DNA of 64,000 nt from Bacteroidota bacterium (GCA_018266835.1 JAFDZP010000002.1:715302-779301); one strand, 5' to 3'. Shown: positions 8,796-18,409, counted from the first letter of the stretch. The notes: a model not told the origin generated them from the sequence alone. Numbers and translations: made by a program.

Positions 8796-11038
8796 TATGC
8801 TTTAGGGTCCTGTTTTTGGTAATAGTAATAATAATTATAATAATAACCGTAGGCTGTCTTGAAGTTAAAGTTATTCAGAACTGCTCCAAGTAAATTATGC
8901 GGATTTATAGAGCTCAATCTTACATAACTCTTCACAAATGCTTCAAACGGAGTTTTATCTGCCTGGGCAACAAGTATTGTTCCATCAGTCATATTAAATA
9001 AAATTTCTGCATCAGTAACCGTAATAAACGGCGGCGAGTCAAGGACAATTATATCAAATTTTTCTTTCATCAATGCTAAGAAATTTTTCATCTGCACAGA
9101 ACCTAAAAGTTCTGAAGGATTCGGAGGAATTGTTCCGCTTGTAATGAAAGACATATTGTCTAACTGAGTCTTTCTTACTATTTCTTCGAAAGCAACATTT
9201 TTAAACAAGTAATCACTTAAGCCGGGGTATCTATCTACACCTAATGCAGAGTGAACTCTCGGTTTTCTTAAGTCACAGTCAACAAGTAATACTTTTTTAC
9301 CTGCCTGAGCAAATGTACCGGCTAAGTTAAGAGCTACAATTGTTTTACCCTCTGAAGGAATGGAGCTGGTTATTAAAATTGTTTTAATGGGTTCAGATTC
9401 CAGCTTGGAAAATTCTACACGCGTTCTCAGTGCTTTGAATGATTCCGCTATCGGAGATTTCGGTTTTATAGCTACAATAAATTCCGAGCCGGCAATTGAC
9501 TTATCTGTCATTCCTTCAATGTTCGGAATCCATGAAAGCACACTCATGCCTTTGTTTTCAATCTGTTCAGGAGTCTTGATTGTTTTATCTAAGAAGTTTC
9601 TTGTGAACGCAAAAGCTAAACCAAGTGCTAAACCAACAATAACACCTGATAAAAGTATTATTCCTTTTTTTGGTTTTACAGGACCGAAATCATCAACACC
9701 AGGATCAAGAAGGAATGCATTCGCAATTCTTGCTCTTTCGTTAATTGTTGCTTCCTGATATTTTTCTTCCAGTATTAAATATAATTTTTCAGCGGAAGTT
9801 GCTTCTCTTTCAAGTTTTGCAAGTTCAATGCTTTCTGAAGGAAGTTTAGCAAAGTCACCTTCATATTTACTTAAGAAAATTTTCAAAGAAGCAGCTTTTG
9901 ATCTTAGAGCCTGATTCTGAATAGCTGCATCTAAAAGTTTGGATGATAGTTCTTTCTTTTCTTCAGGAGTATTTGCCAGAACACCGGCTGAAAGCTGTTT
10001 AACTTTATCGTTTAAATTCTTTCTAAGCTCTGCAATCTTTATATTAGCTTCGTTTGTCAGTTTTTCCTTTACAGCAGGATCTTTAATTGTAGAATTTTCC
10101 AGATCGCGCTTTACTTCATACTCTGCAATTTGTCTTTGAAATTCTTCAACATATGATTTTGAAACCACACCTTGCACGTAATCATACATGGTAGGGTCTA
10201 TTTTGCTATACTCATTTTTCAATGTAGCAAGTCCGTTATCGGAAGCTTTTAATTCTATTTCCGCAGCATTTTTCTGTGCATCATATTGTGATATTGTAGC
10301 TACTAAATTCTGAGCCTGAGCATCTAATATCAATAAGCCGGTTCTTTTTTGGAAATCTTCAAGCTTCGCTTCTGCAGAATTTAAATCATTGAACTTTTTT
10401 TCCTTTTCCTGTGCAAGAAACTGTTTTACCGCAGTAATATCTTGTCTGGAAAGATCTTTCAGATAGCTTACATAAATATCAGTATAAGTCAAGGTTATCA
10501 GCTGGGCTTCCCTGAAAGAAGGACTTTCAACACTTAGCTCTACAGCATCCAAACCTTTCTTTTGAGAGATGCTTACTAATCCTATCAAAGACTTTCTTAA
10601 TCCTTCCGGAGAAATGTAAGAAATTTTTCCGTCTTTAGATTTACTTACCAGGAACGCAAAATCTTTATAGTCCGTATTGTTTTTGAGCGAATCAATTATT
10701 GCAGTCGCCGCAACATCTCTGATATAAAAACTTTTCAGTACTTCAATCTGATTTAAAATATACCTTTCAGTTCTGTAATCGCCAAGCTCCGCAAAAGGGT
10801 CAGCAAGAATACTTCCCTTGGGGTTATCAATTTTTAAGACTGTAGTAGAGCGATAAATATTTTTTGCGAAATACAGATAGGTAAAAGTACAGGCAAGCGC
10901 AACAATGAATATGATTAAGATAGGAAGGAAGTTCGCTCTGATTACATTAATATAGAACTTGAAATCAGCTCCTTGCTCATTAGAAATAGAATCTAATAGT
11001 TCCCTATTAATTTCAGAGTTAGTGTTTTTTTTGTCCAT
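8795..11038 (-). CDS. Wzc/CpsD-type polysaccharide copolymerase with tyrosine autokinase domain
   Basis: 747 residues. A Wzz chain-length domain is bounded by membrane helices near residues 34-54 and about 455-475 with a long periplasmic coiled-coil region between them. The BY-kinase domain follows, with Walker A SSIPSEGKT, Walker A' VDCDLRKP and Walker B IVLDSPP. The C-terminus is a tyrosine cluster (YGYYYNYYYYYQKQD), the usual autophosphorylation tail. The protein sits in the inner membrane and controls Wzy-dependent polymer length and export. The SLBB protein and a small zinc-ribbon protein are encoded just upstream, which fits an export module. Confidence 0.92.
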   Translation of the reverse strand: MDKKNTNSEINRELLDSISNEQGADFKFYINVIRANFLPILIIFIVALACTFTYLYFAKNIYRSTTVLKIDNPKGSILADPFAELGDYRTERYILNQIEVLKSFYIRDVAATAIIDSLKNNTDYKDFAFLVSKSKDGKISYISPEGLRKSLIGLVSISQKKGLDAVELSVESPSFREAQLITLTYTDIYVSYLKDLSRQDITAVKQFLAQEKEKKFNDLNSAEAKLEDFQKRTGLLILDAQAQNLVATISQYDAQKNAAEIELKASDNGLATLKNEYSKIDPTMYDYVQGVVSKSYVEEFQRQIAEYEVKRDLENSTIKDPAVKEKLTNEANIKIAELRKNLNDKVKQLSAGVLANTPEEKKELSSKLLDAAIQNQALRSKAASLKIFLSKYEGDFAKLPSESIELAKLEREATSAEKLYLILEEKYQEATINERARIANAFLLDPGVDDFGPVKPKKGIILLSGVIVGLALGLAFAFTRNFLDKTIKTPEQIENKGMSVLSWIPNIEGMTDKSIAGSEFIVAIKPKSPIAESFKALRTRVEFSKLESEPIKTILITSSIPSEGKTIVALNLAGTFAQAGKKVLLVDCDLRKPRVHSALGVDRYPGLSDYLFKNVAFEEIVRKTQLDNMSFITSGTIPPNPSELLGSVQMKNFLALMKEKFDIIVLDSPPFITVTDAEILFNMTDGTILVAQADKTPFEAFVKSYVRLSSINPHNLLGAVLNNFNFKTAYGYYYNYYYYYQKQDPKA

Positions 11039-11075
11039 AAACAGATATTACATTAAAAATACAAAATAAAATAAA

Positions 11076-11354
11076 TTAAATAAAATTTTCTAAATAATAA
11101 TAGACCAGCACAATTGTGAGTCCCATTATTACTATATAAAACAATAAGGTTCTAAACCAATGTTTGGCTAATTTATAGGTGAAATACTTTCCGCGCCATT
11201 GACAAATTCTACAGAAATATGTGCGGAAGAAAAATATTTTCGCTAATTTATCAGCAAAGCCTCTTGAGCGATACTTTTTTAATGACCCTACTTCTCCGCA
11301 ATTTTTACATCTGGCAAATTCCGGGTTACTCCGACTTAATACTTTAAAATTCAT
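11076..11354 (-). CDS. Small zinc-ribbon membrane protein of unknown function
   Basis: 92 residues. Two Cys pairs (C16/C19 in CKNC and C48/C51 in CRIC) form a likely zinc ribbon, and a single hydrophobic segment covers about residues 68-88. It lies 2 bases downstream of the SLBB gene and 37 bases upstream of the Wzc-like gene, so it is translated with the export module. The basic middle segment (KKYRSRGFADKLAK) would stay in the cytoplasm if the C-terminal helix is the anchor. I do not recognise a named family; an accessory or regulatory role in export is only suggested by position. Confidence 0.7.
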   Translation of the reverse strand: MNFKVLSRSNPEFARCKNCGEVGSLKKYRSRGFADKLAKIFFFRTYFCRICQWRGKYFTYKLAKHWFRTLLFYIVIMGLTIVLVYYYLENFI

Positions 11355-11356
11355 TC

Positions 11357-11890
11357 TTAATTATTTCTTGAAATTGTTAAAACTAAAATCCCAAGTGAAA
11401 TTAGTACAGAGGCAATCGACAGAATAAATGAAAGATTGTCTCTGAAAAAATATCTTGGCCCCCCGGGCACTAATACAATATCGCCTGAAGTTAAAACTGG
11501 ATTTGGTTTAGACTGTGTAGAAATCTGTTCACCCCAAAGATAATCATTATAGTTTAAATTAATAATCTGATCACTGCTTATTCGTAATGTATCATTTTTA
11601 GGTCTTATAATTCTAACATTTTCAAGTTTAGAATCCGGGATAGGTCCTCCCCCTAAAGTTAATAAATCTAAAAAAGTCGTGCCTTTCGGTATCAGGTATT
11701 TACCGGGATTTTTTACATATCCCCAGAGATTTACTTCTATATTAACTTTTTCTTTATCTGCGTAGTTATAATAATTTGCGCCCGATATTCTCAACTCTTC
11801 GGAACCAATTTTTTCTTTGCCATCCTGAGCCAATAAATTGCCCGAAATGCATAGGAATAGAAACGATAATAAGTAAAATTTTAATTTCAT
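11357..11890 (-). CDS. SLBB-domain polysaccharide export protein, short form
   Basis: 177 residues with a signal peptide (cleavage likely after LLAQ, residue about 22), one SLBB-like domain (VNIEVNLWGYVKNPGKYL, about residues 49-66, onward to VLVPGG) and one membrane helix near the C-terminus (about 150-172). It lacks the N-terminal polysaccharide-export domain and lipobox of Wza. It could bridge periplasm and inner membrane next to the Wzc-like kinase, or be an atypical outer-membrane export component. The 114 bases between it and the oxidase gene upstream are AT-rich without a clear terminator. Confidence 0.78.
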   Translation of the reverse strand: MKLKFYLLSFLFLCISGNLLAQDGKEKIGSEELRISGANYYNYADKEKVNIEVNLWGYVKNPGKYLIPKGTTFLDLLTLGGGPIPDSKLENVRIIRPKNDTLRISSDQIINLNYNDYLWGEQISTQSKPNPVLTSGDIVLVPGGPRYFFRDNLSFILSIASVLISLGILVLTISRNN

Positions 11891-12004
11891 TGAATTATAA
11901 TTTGGGAAATATCCTGCTAAGATACAAAAAATAGAAAAACAGGAATTTAAAGGATTTCGAATTTAAAAGAAATATAAAAAACTTAATTAATACTATTGAA
12001 TTCT

Positions 12005-13201
12005 TTAAAAATGTTGTATTACTCTATCTTTAATATAATCACCTATTGATAACGAAGATGTTGCTGCCGGTGAAGGCGCATTACAAACATTAAGCATCCG
12101 TTCGTTTTCTATAATCAAAAAATCGTCAATCAATTTTCCATCTTTGCTGCATGCCTGGGCTCGCACACCTGCTCCGCCTGCCTCTAAATCATCTTCTGTA
12201 ATTTCCGGTATCAGCTGCTGAAGAGCGTGAGTAAAAGCTGATTTTGAAAACGAACGGTACATCTCACCCATTCCAGTTCTCCAGTATTTTACTGCAACTT
12301 TTAAAAATCCGGGATAAGTTAATGAAGAGAAAAGCTCTCCTAAATTTATTTGTGACTTTGTGTAGCCCTCTTTTGCAAATGCGAAAACTGCATTAGGACC
12401 TGCTTCAATTCCGCCTTCAATCATTCTGGTAAAGTGAACTCCTAAAAATGGGAATGCAGGATCGGGCACCGGGTAGATAAGATTCTTAACAAGATACTGT
12501 TTCTCTTTTTTAATCTTGTAATACTCACCTCTGAAAGGAATTATTTTAAAATTTGTCTCTGAGGAAGCAAATGAAGCAAGCTTATCGGAATACAATCCTC
12601 CGCACGATACAACATAGTTTGATTCATATTCATGTTTATCAGTTGTTACAATATTCTTAGCGTTTACTTTTTTTATATTCACAACTTTTTCGTTAAACTT
12701 TGCATCGCCGCCTTTAGCTTTTATCAGTTCCAGTAGTTTTTTCGATACCTGCTTATAATCTACAATTCCGGTTTGCGGTACTTGTATTCCTTTAATGCAG
12801 GTTACGTGAGGCTCTATCTCGTTTACTTCTTCTTTTGTTAAATACTTTAAATTTTTAAGTCCGTTCTCATTTCCCCGTATAAAAATATTATCAAGCGCCG
12901 GCAGTTCTTTTTCATTTAATGCTACAATTACCTTTCCGCAAAGTTCATACTTTATTCCGTTAGCATCACAAAACTTTAATAGCTGGTTATATCCGTTAAT
13001 ACAATTAGATGCTTTTAAGCTTCCCGGCTTATAATAAATACCTGAGTGAATTACTCCGCTATTATTTCCGGTCTGATGCATTGCAACATCATTTTCTTTT
13101 TCAAGAATCAGAAGCTTAATATTTGGCTTAGCTAAAAGAATTTTATACGCTGATGCAAGTCCTACTATCCCTGCACCTATAACTATTACATCGTAGTTCA
13201 A
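12005..13201 (-). CDS. lhgO: L-2-hydroxyglutarate oxidase/dehydrogenase, LhgO family
   Basis: 398 residues, an FAD-dependent DAO-fold oxidoreductase. The FAD-binding VIGAGIVGLASAY starts at about residue 6, and TGNNSGVIHSGIYYKPGS about 43-60 is the characteristic LhgO segment; CSKDGKLIDDF is near the C-terminus. It oxidises L-2-hydroxyglutarate to 2-oxoglutarate, passing electrons to the membrane quinone pool. Its start is 3 bases from the stop of a WbpB-like dehydrogenase gene. That is suggestive because WbpB enzymes regenerate NAD+ by reducing 2-oxoglutarate to 2-hydroxyglutarate. Whether the stereoisomer matches is not known from sequence. Confidence 0.88.
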   Translation of the reverse strand: MNYDVIVIGAGIVGLASAYKILLAKPNIKLLILEKENDVAMHQTGNNSGVIHSGIYYKPGSLKASNCINGYNQLLKFCDANGIKYELCGKVIVALNEKELPALDNIFIRGNENGLKNLKYLTKEEVNEIEPHVTCIKGIQVPQTGIVDYKQVSKKLLELIKAKGGDAKFNEKVVNIKKVNAKNIVTTDKHEYESNYVVSCGGLYSDKLASFASSETNFKIIPFRGEYYKIKKEKQYLVKNLIYPVPDPAFPFLGVHFTRMIEGGIEAGPNAVFAFAKEGYTKSQINLGELFSSLTYPGFLKVAVKYWRTGMGEMYRSFSKSAFTHALQQLIPEITEDDLEAGGAGVRAQACSKDGKLIDDFLIIENERMLNVCNAPSPAATSSLSIGDYIKDRVIQHF

Positions 13202-13204
13202 AAG

Positions 13205-14233
13205 TTATTCATTTTTATCTTTCAGAGAATAAATTCTTTCAATAATATCAACCACTTTTAATCCTTCAAGTGCATTTGTTGTTATTGTATTCCTTCCTTT
13301 TATAACATCTATTACATTTTCGAAAATATAATGATGATTAGCTGCAGAACCTTTATAGTCTCCGTAATCATTTGCAGGATTTACAGGACCTAACTTCGGC
13401 AATGTATAATTTTTAATATTACAATACTCGACTTCATTCATATACTGTCCTCCAATCTTCACACCTCCGTTACTTCCGATTACAGTAATACTGCTTTCCA
13501 TATTGGTGTTCCAAACTGAAGTTGAATAATTAATGCATCCCATTCCTCCATTAATAAAATCAAAACTTACCATACCAGAGTCTTCGAAATCTGTCAGACC
13601 TGCGTGATTAAAATTATTGAATTTTGCCTGAATATTTTTTATATCTCCGAACAACCAGTACATAATATCTATGAAGTGAGAAAACTGGGTAAACAAAGTA
13701 CCACCGTCAAGCTCTTTAGTACCTTTCCAGTTTCCTTTTTTGTAGTAACGTTCGTCTCTGTTCCAGTAACAATTTAACTGAACCATATAAGTATCACCAA
13801 GAATTTTGTTTTCAACTACTTCTTTTATCCATTGTGAAGGAGGAGAATATCTATTTTGCATTACGCAAAATACATGTCTTGATGCCTGTAAAGCCTTGAA
13901 AATAATTTTCTCGCAGTCAGCAACAGTCAGAGCCATTGGCTTTTCGCAAACAACGTGCTTTCCGCTTTCCAATGCTTTAAGTGAATGCTCTGCGTGCAGC
14001 CCGTTAGGAGTTGCAACGCAAAGCACGTCAAACTTTATATTGGAATTCAGCATATCATCAATTGAAGAAAAGAATGGAACGTTGTAATTTTCAAGCCCCA
14101 GTTTTTCCTTCGGAAGAATATCGCACATTGCAGCAAGCTCGGACTCATCATTTCTGTTTATCATTTCAGCATGTCTCTTGCCTATATGGCCCGAACCGAC
14201 TACTGCAAATTTTACCTTCTCGTTACGCTGCAT
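13205..14233 (-). CDS. Gfo/Idh/MocA oxidoreductase, WbpB-like UDP-GlcNAcA 3-dehydrogenase
   Basis: 342 residues. Rossmann loop VGSGHIGKRH (12-21), the GKHVVCEKPMAL nucleotide/catalytic lysine motif near residues 91-102, and the catalytic histidine region QFSHFIDIMYWLFGD near 180-195. Together with WbpA-, WbpD- and WbpE-type genes in the same operon, it most likely oxidises C3 of UDP-N-acetylglucosaminuronate so that the aminotransferase can act. The gene lies 8 bases after the WbpA-like dehydrogenase. Substrate is inferred from this gene set, since the family is broad. Confidence 0.82.
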   Translation of the reverse strand: MQRNEKVKFAVVGSGHIGKRHAEMINRNDESELAAMCDILPKEKLGLENYNVPFFSSIDDMLNSNIKFDVLCVATPNGLHAEHSLKALESGKHVVCEKPMALTVADCEKIIFKALQASRHVFCVMQNRYSPPSQWIKEVVENKILGDTYMVQLNCYWNRDERYYKKGNWKGTKELDGGTLFTQFSHFIDIMYWLFGDIKNIQAKFNNFNHAGLTDFEDSGMVSFDFINGGMGCINYSTSVWNTNMESSITVIGSNGGVKIGGQYMNEVEYCNIKNYTLPKLGPVNPANDYGDYKGSAANHHYIFENVIDVIKGRNTITTNALEGLKVVDIIERIYSLKDKNE

Positions 14234-14241
14234 TTAAATTA

Positions 14242-15549
14242 TTAAGCTTTGTAAAGTTTTTTACCTTTGAATTTCTTGAATGCATTTCTTGAATCAACAA
14301 TAATCTTCGCATTCTTAAATATCATTTCATGATCGTAATAACTATGGTCGGTTGATACAAGTATCAGATCATATTTTTTTATAGCTGCAGGTGTTAACTT
14401 CACAGATTTTTTCTTGTATTTATATTCTCTTGTTTCCGGGGTTGTTTTGCAATACTCGTCATTGTAATCTACGATTGCGCCGTCATGTTCAAGTAATTCG
14501 ATTAATTTTAATGATGGTGATTCTCTTAAATCATCAATGTCTTTTTTATAAGCTAATCCTAAAAGAAGAATTTTAGAACCTTTTAAACATTTTTTGTTAT
14601 CATTAAGAGCATGATATACTTTTTCTACAACATAATGAGGCATATATGTATTTACTTCACCTGCAAGTTCAATGAACTTGGTTGAAATTTCATATTCCCT
14701 TGCTTTCCAGGTTAAGTAGAAAGGATCGATCGGAATACAGTGTCCGCCTAATCCGGGACCGGGATAGAATGGTGTGTAACCAAACGGCTTTGTAGAAGCT
14801 GCCTCGATTACTTCCCATACATCGATATTCATTTTATCAAAAACAACCTTCAGCTCATTTACCATTGCAATGTTAATCGATCTGAAAATATTTTCAAGAA
14901 GCTTTGTAGCTTCTGCAGCTCTTGTTGAAGATACAGTAACCACTTTGTGAATAACTTTTTCATAAACCATCTTACCAAGCTCTGTACATAACGGAGTTAA
15001 TCCCCCAAGTACCTTTGGAATAGTTGCAGTTGTATATTTTGCATTGTTCGGGTCTTCCCTTTCAGGTGAGAAACATAAATGATAATCTTTTCCTGCTTTC
15101 AAACCTGACTTATTGAAAATACCTACGAGAACTTCATCCGTTGTTCCGGGATAAGTTGTGCTCTCAAGAGAAACGATATGACCTTTTCTCAGGTACTTTA
15201 CAATTGTTTCACCGGTGTTTGTGATATAGCTTAAGTCCGGCTCTCTGTTTGCATTTAACGGAGTAGGAACACAAATAATAATCACATCAACATTTTTCAG
15301 CTTTGAAAAATCTGTTGTAGCATCAAGCATTTTTCTATCAACAGAATCTTTAATATGTTCTGTGGGAATATGCTTTATATAGGATTCCTTGTCCTTTAAT
15401 ATTTTTTTGACTTTAAAATCGTCTAAGTCTAAACCGAGGACTTTTATGTTGTTCTTGCAAAATTCCAGCGCTAAGGGCAGCCCTACGTACCCTAAACCGA
15501 TTATCCCTACTGTAAAATTATTCGATTTGATTTTCTCTTTGAGGTTCAC
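14242..15549 (-). CDS. wbpA: UDP-N-acetylglucosamine 6-dehydrogenase, WbpA-like
   Basis: 435 residues, a UDP-sugar 6-dehydrogenase. Features are the NAD loop GLGYVGLPLA (18-27), ESTTYPGTTDEV near 130, the middle-domain helix RAAEATKLLENIFR, and the catalytic cysteine in GLGGHCIPIDP at about residue 270. It oxidises the C6 hydroxyl to a carboxylate in two steps. The following WbpB-like gene favours UDP-GlcNAc as substrate. UDP-glucose or UDP-GalNAc remain possible, the latter because a WbpP-like 4-epimerase gene lies just upstream. Confidence 0.87.
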   Translation of the reverse strand: MNLKEKIKSNNFTVGIIGLGYVGLPLALEFCKNNIKVLGLDLDDFKVKKILKDKESYIKHIPTEHIKDSVDRKMLDATTDFSKLKNVDVIIICVPTPLNANREPDLSYITNTGETIVKYLRKGHIVSLESTTYPGTTDEVLVGIFNKSGLKAGKDYHLCFSPEREDPNNAKYTTATIPKVLGGLTPLCTELGKMVYEKVIHKVVTVSSTRAAEATKLLENIFRSINIAMVNELKVVFDKMNIDVWEVIEAASTKPFGYTPFYPGPGLGGHCIPIDPFYLTWKAREYEISTKFIELAGEVNTYMPHYVVEKVYHALNDNKKCLKGSKILLLGLAYKKDIDDLRESPSLKLIELLEHDGAIVDYNDEYCKTTPETREYKYKKKSVKLTPAAIKKYDLILVSTDHSYYDHEMIFKNAKIIVDSRNAFKKFKGKKLYKA

Positions 15550-15577
15550 TTTATACCTTCCTTTATGTTTGTGTGTT

Positions 15578-16501
15578 TTATTTAAAGCTTTCTATTGTAA
15601 TTCTTAAACCTTCTTTGAAATTCACAAGAGGTTTGTAATGCAGATTTGTTTCAGCAAGATTTATATCGGCAAATGAATGCTTAATATCTCCTGCTCTTGG
15701 TTCTTTGTAAATAGGTTTTACATCTTTACCCAAAATCTCATTTATATCTGTAACAAGCTCGTTAAGTGTTATTCTTCCGTGGCATGCGCAGTTCATGGCA
15801 ATCCCCGATTCGCAGTCAGTTGTTGCTGCAAGAATGTTCCCTTCAATAACGTTTCTTACAAATGTAAAATCTCTGCTCTGTTCTCCATCACCAAAAATTA
15901 CAGGAGATTCACCTGCCATTATTGCTTTTATAAATCTTGGAATAACTGCTGAGTATTGTGAGTTCGGGTCTTGTCTCGGTCCGAATACATTGAAATATCT
16001 TAGCGCGACAGTTTTAAGTCCGTATATTCTCGTGAATACATTACAGTATTTTTCACCTGATAATTTTGAAACTGCATATGGTGATAACGGATTAGGAATC
16101 ATTGATTCATCTTTCGGCAGTTTAGGATTATCTCCGTAAACTGATGATGAAGATGCGAACACAATCTTCTGTACATTATTTTTTCTTGCTGCTTCTAAAA
16201 TATTCAAAGTACCTGTAACATTTACTTCGTTAGATGTTATCGGGTCATTGATTGAGCGCGGAACAGAAGGTAATGCTGCCTGATGCAGAATTACATCTAT
16301 ACCCTGAACTGCATCTTTTACTATGTGATAACTTCTTATATCACCTTCAATCAGTTCAATATCGTTTCCGTAAGATGTTAAATTCTCTCTTTTTCCTGTA
16401 GAAAAATTATCAAGTACTCTCACTTCATAGTTTCTTTTAAGCAGTTCACCGACAATATTTGAACCGATAAATCCTGCACCACCTGTTACTAAAAATTTCA
16501 T
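15578..16501 (-). CDS. UDP-GlcNAc 4-epimerase-like SDR (WbpP/TviC group)
   Basis: 307 residues with GGAGFIGS (7-14), ASSSSVYG (116-123) and the YAVSK catalytic pair Tyr142/Lys146. The segment ALPSVPRSINDP (76-87) is typical of the WbpP/TviC/Gne group that interconverts UDP-GlcNAc and UDP-GalNAc (or their uronic acids). It is followed 28 bases later by the WbpA-like gene. A 137-base gap separates it from the acetyltransferase gene upstream. Confidence 0.83.
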   Translation of the reverse strand: MKFLVTGGAGFIGSNIVGELLKRNYEVRVLDNFSTGKRENLTSYGNDIELIEGDIRSYHIVKDAVQGIDVILHQAALPSVPRSINDPITSNEVNVTGTLNILEAARKNNVQKIVFASSSSVYGDNPKLPKDESMIPNPLSPYAVSKLSGEKYCNVFTRIYGLKTVALRYFNVFGPRQDPNSQYSAVIPRFIKAIMAGESPVIFGDGEQSRDFTFVRNVIEGNILAATTDCESGIAMNCACHGRITLNELVTDINEILGKDVKPIYKEPRAGDIKHSFADINLAETNLHYKPLVNFKEGLRITIESFK

Positions 16502-16638
16502 ACTGGGATTGTGTTAAAAGTTTTAAACAAGGCTCCGCCAATTACCTCCCATTTTCTTTTCAAAAAAATATAAGGTATCAGCGGGGAAATTCTTTTAAAC
16601 CATAATACTGTAAATAAAAATTATTGTACTACTTCCTG

Positions 16639-17220
16639 CTACAACTCAGATACTATTCCGTTCTCAAACTTGTACTTCTTGTTTGACTGCTCGCAAAACG
16701 CTTCACCATTATCATCAAAATTTAATCTCTTTCCTGCTTCACTTACCCACCCGATAATCCTTGCCGGATTGCCGACAACCAGCGCATAATCCGGAACATC
16801 TTTTGTAACAACACTTCCTGCTCCGACTAAGCAATGCCTGCCAATAGTATTCCCGCAGACAATTGTCGAATTAGCACCGAGTGATGCGCCTTCTTTCACT
16901 AATGTTTTAATATAAAATGCTGCACCGACTTGCGGATACTTACACTTAGGGTCTAAAATATTTGTAAACACCATTGATGGTCCGCAGAAAACATAATCTT
17001 CAAGAGTTACACCTTCGTAAATAGAAACATTATTCTGAACTTTTACAAAATCCCCTATAGAAACATTATTACCGACATTTACATTTTGCCCGAACACGCA
17101 TTTTTTTCCAATCTTTGAACCGGTTTGTATATGAGAAAAATGCCATACCTTCGTGCCTTCGCCAATTTCTACACCGTCATCTACAACTGCATATTCATTT
17201 ACATAATAATTTTTATCCAT
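16639..17220 (-). CDS. wbpD: Left-handed beta-helix acetyltransferase, WbpD-like
   Basis: 193 residues of hexapeptide repeats (V-x-x-G-x-x and I-G-x-x-x-x patterns from residue 15 to about 155). The KVWHFSHIQTGSKIGKKCVFGQ region is typical of WbpD/WlbB, which transfer acetyl from acetyl-CoA to the C3 amine of UDP-GlcNAc3NA. It lies 22 bases downstream of the WbpE-like aminotransferase, matching the biochemical order amination then acetylation. Confidence 0.85.
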   Translation of the reverse strand: MDKNYYVNEYAVVDDGVEIGEGTKVWHFSHIQTGSKIGKKCVFGQNVNVGNNVSIGDFVKVQNNVSIYEGVTLEDYVFCGPSMVFTNILDPKCKYPQVGAAFYIKTLVKEGASLGANSTIVCGNTIGRHCLVGAGSVVTKDVPDYALVVGNPARIIGWVSEAGKRLNFDDNGEAFCEQSNKKYKFENGIVSEL

Positions 17221-17242
17221 GAAGAATCTGTTAGGGCTTTTC

Positions 17243-18409
17243 TTATTTATTTAAAAATTCAGTAATTTTATCAGCAACAAATGTAATCTGCTCAGTAGTA
17301 AGCTCAGGATAAATAGGTATTGCCAGTGATGTATCTGCACAAAACTCTGCCATAGGGAAATCACCTTTCTTATGATTCAGGAATTGAAAACACTCCTGAA
17401 GATGGAATGGAATCGGATAATAAATTTCGTTTCCTATTTCATTTTCTGATAAGAATTTCTTCAGTTCATCTCTCTTTTCAATTCTGATGATATACTGATT
17501 GTAAATATGATAATGCTCTCCTGCAGTTTTTTTGTAAACCGCTGCCGGCAATAAAATTTTATTTTTTGCGTTGAACGAAGTAACGCCTTCTCTCTCTGCA
17601 ATTCCTCTTTCAAGAAAAAGTTTTGTATAAAGCTCAGCATTCTCCTGCCTTCTCTTAGTCCACGAATCCAAATAAGGTAATTTTACATTAAGCACAGCTG
17701 ATTGAATTTCATCTATTCTGAAGTTTGCTCCGATGAATTTGTGATGATATTTCGGCTGCCCGCCATGAACTCTTAAGATTTTCATTCTTTCGTATAAGAA
17801 GTCATCGTTTGTAGTTACAAGTCCAGCATCACCGAACCCGCCAAGATTTTTACTTGGGAAGAAAGAGAAACATCCTATGTGCCCGATTGAACCGACTTTT
17901 CTTCCGTCTTTGTATTCTGTTCCGATTGCCTGCGCGCCGTCTTCAATCACTGTAAGATTATGCTTCTTTGCTATTTCCATTATAGGGTCCATATCTGCAG
18001 ATTGTCCATAAAGATGAACAGGAATAATTGCTTTTGTCTTAGGAGTGATTGCTGCTTCTATTTTTGCAGGATCAATGTTGAATGTTACCGGGTCGCTATC
18101 AACTAATACGGGTTTTGCATTAAGTCTGCTTACAACACCTGCTGTAGCAAAGAATGAATATGTAGGAATTATAACTTCGTCGTCAGGTTTTATATCGATT
18201 GCCATTAAGGCAAGAAGGAGTGCATCAGTTCCCGATGAAACACCGAGAGAATATTTACAGTCAAGATATTTTGCGCATGAAGCTTCAAGCTTATCAACTT
18301 CAGGTCCGAGAATAAAGTATTGGGATTCTGCGCATTTTATGAGCGCTGCATCAACGTCTTTTTTTATTGTTGCATATTGGGCTTTAAGGTCTAATAATGG
18401 TACTTTCAT
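17243..18409 (-). CDS. wbpE: DegT-family aminotransferase, WbpE-like
   Basis: 388 residues, PLP aminotransferase. The PLP lysine is Lys187 in FFPSKNLGGFGDAG and VIEDGAQAIGTEY (154-166) holds the cofactor. The N-terminus (MKVPLLDLKAQYATI) and overall length match WbpE/WlbC enzymes, which aminate the 3-keto uronic acid using glutamate and so return 2-oxoglutarate. The start codon shares a base with the stop of the antiterminator gene. It is the second gene of the operon. Confidence 0.86.
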   Translation of the reverse strand: MKVPLLDLKAQYATIKKDVDAALIKCAESQYFILGPEVDKLEASCAKYLDCKYSLGVSSGTDALLLALMAIDIKPDDEVIIPTYSFFATAGVVSRLNAKPVLVDSDPVTFNIDPAKIEAAITPKTKAIIPVHLYGQSADMDPIMEIAKKHNLTVIEDGAQAIGTEYKDGRKVGSIGHIGCFSFFPSKNLGGFGDAGLVTTNDDFLYERMKILRVHGGQPKYHHKFIGANFRIDEIQSAVLNVKLPYLDSWTKRRQENAELYTKLFLERGIAEREGVTSFNAKNKILLPAAVYKKTAGEHYHIYNQYIIRIEKRDELKKFLSENEIGNEIYYPIPFHLQECFQFLNHKKGDFPMAEFCADTSLAIPIYPELTTEQITFVADKITEFLNK

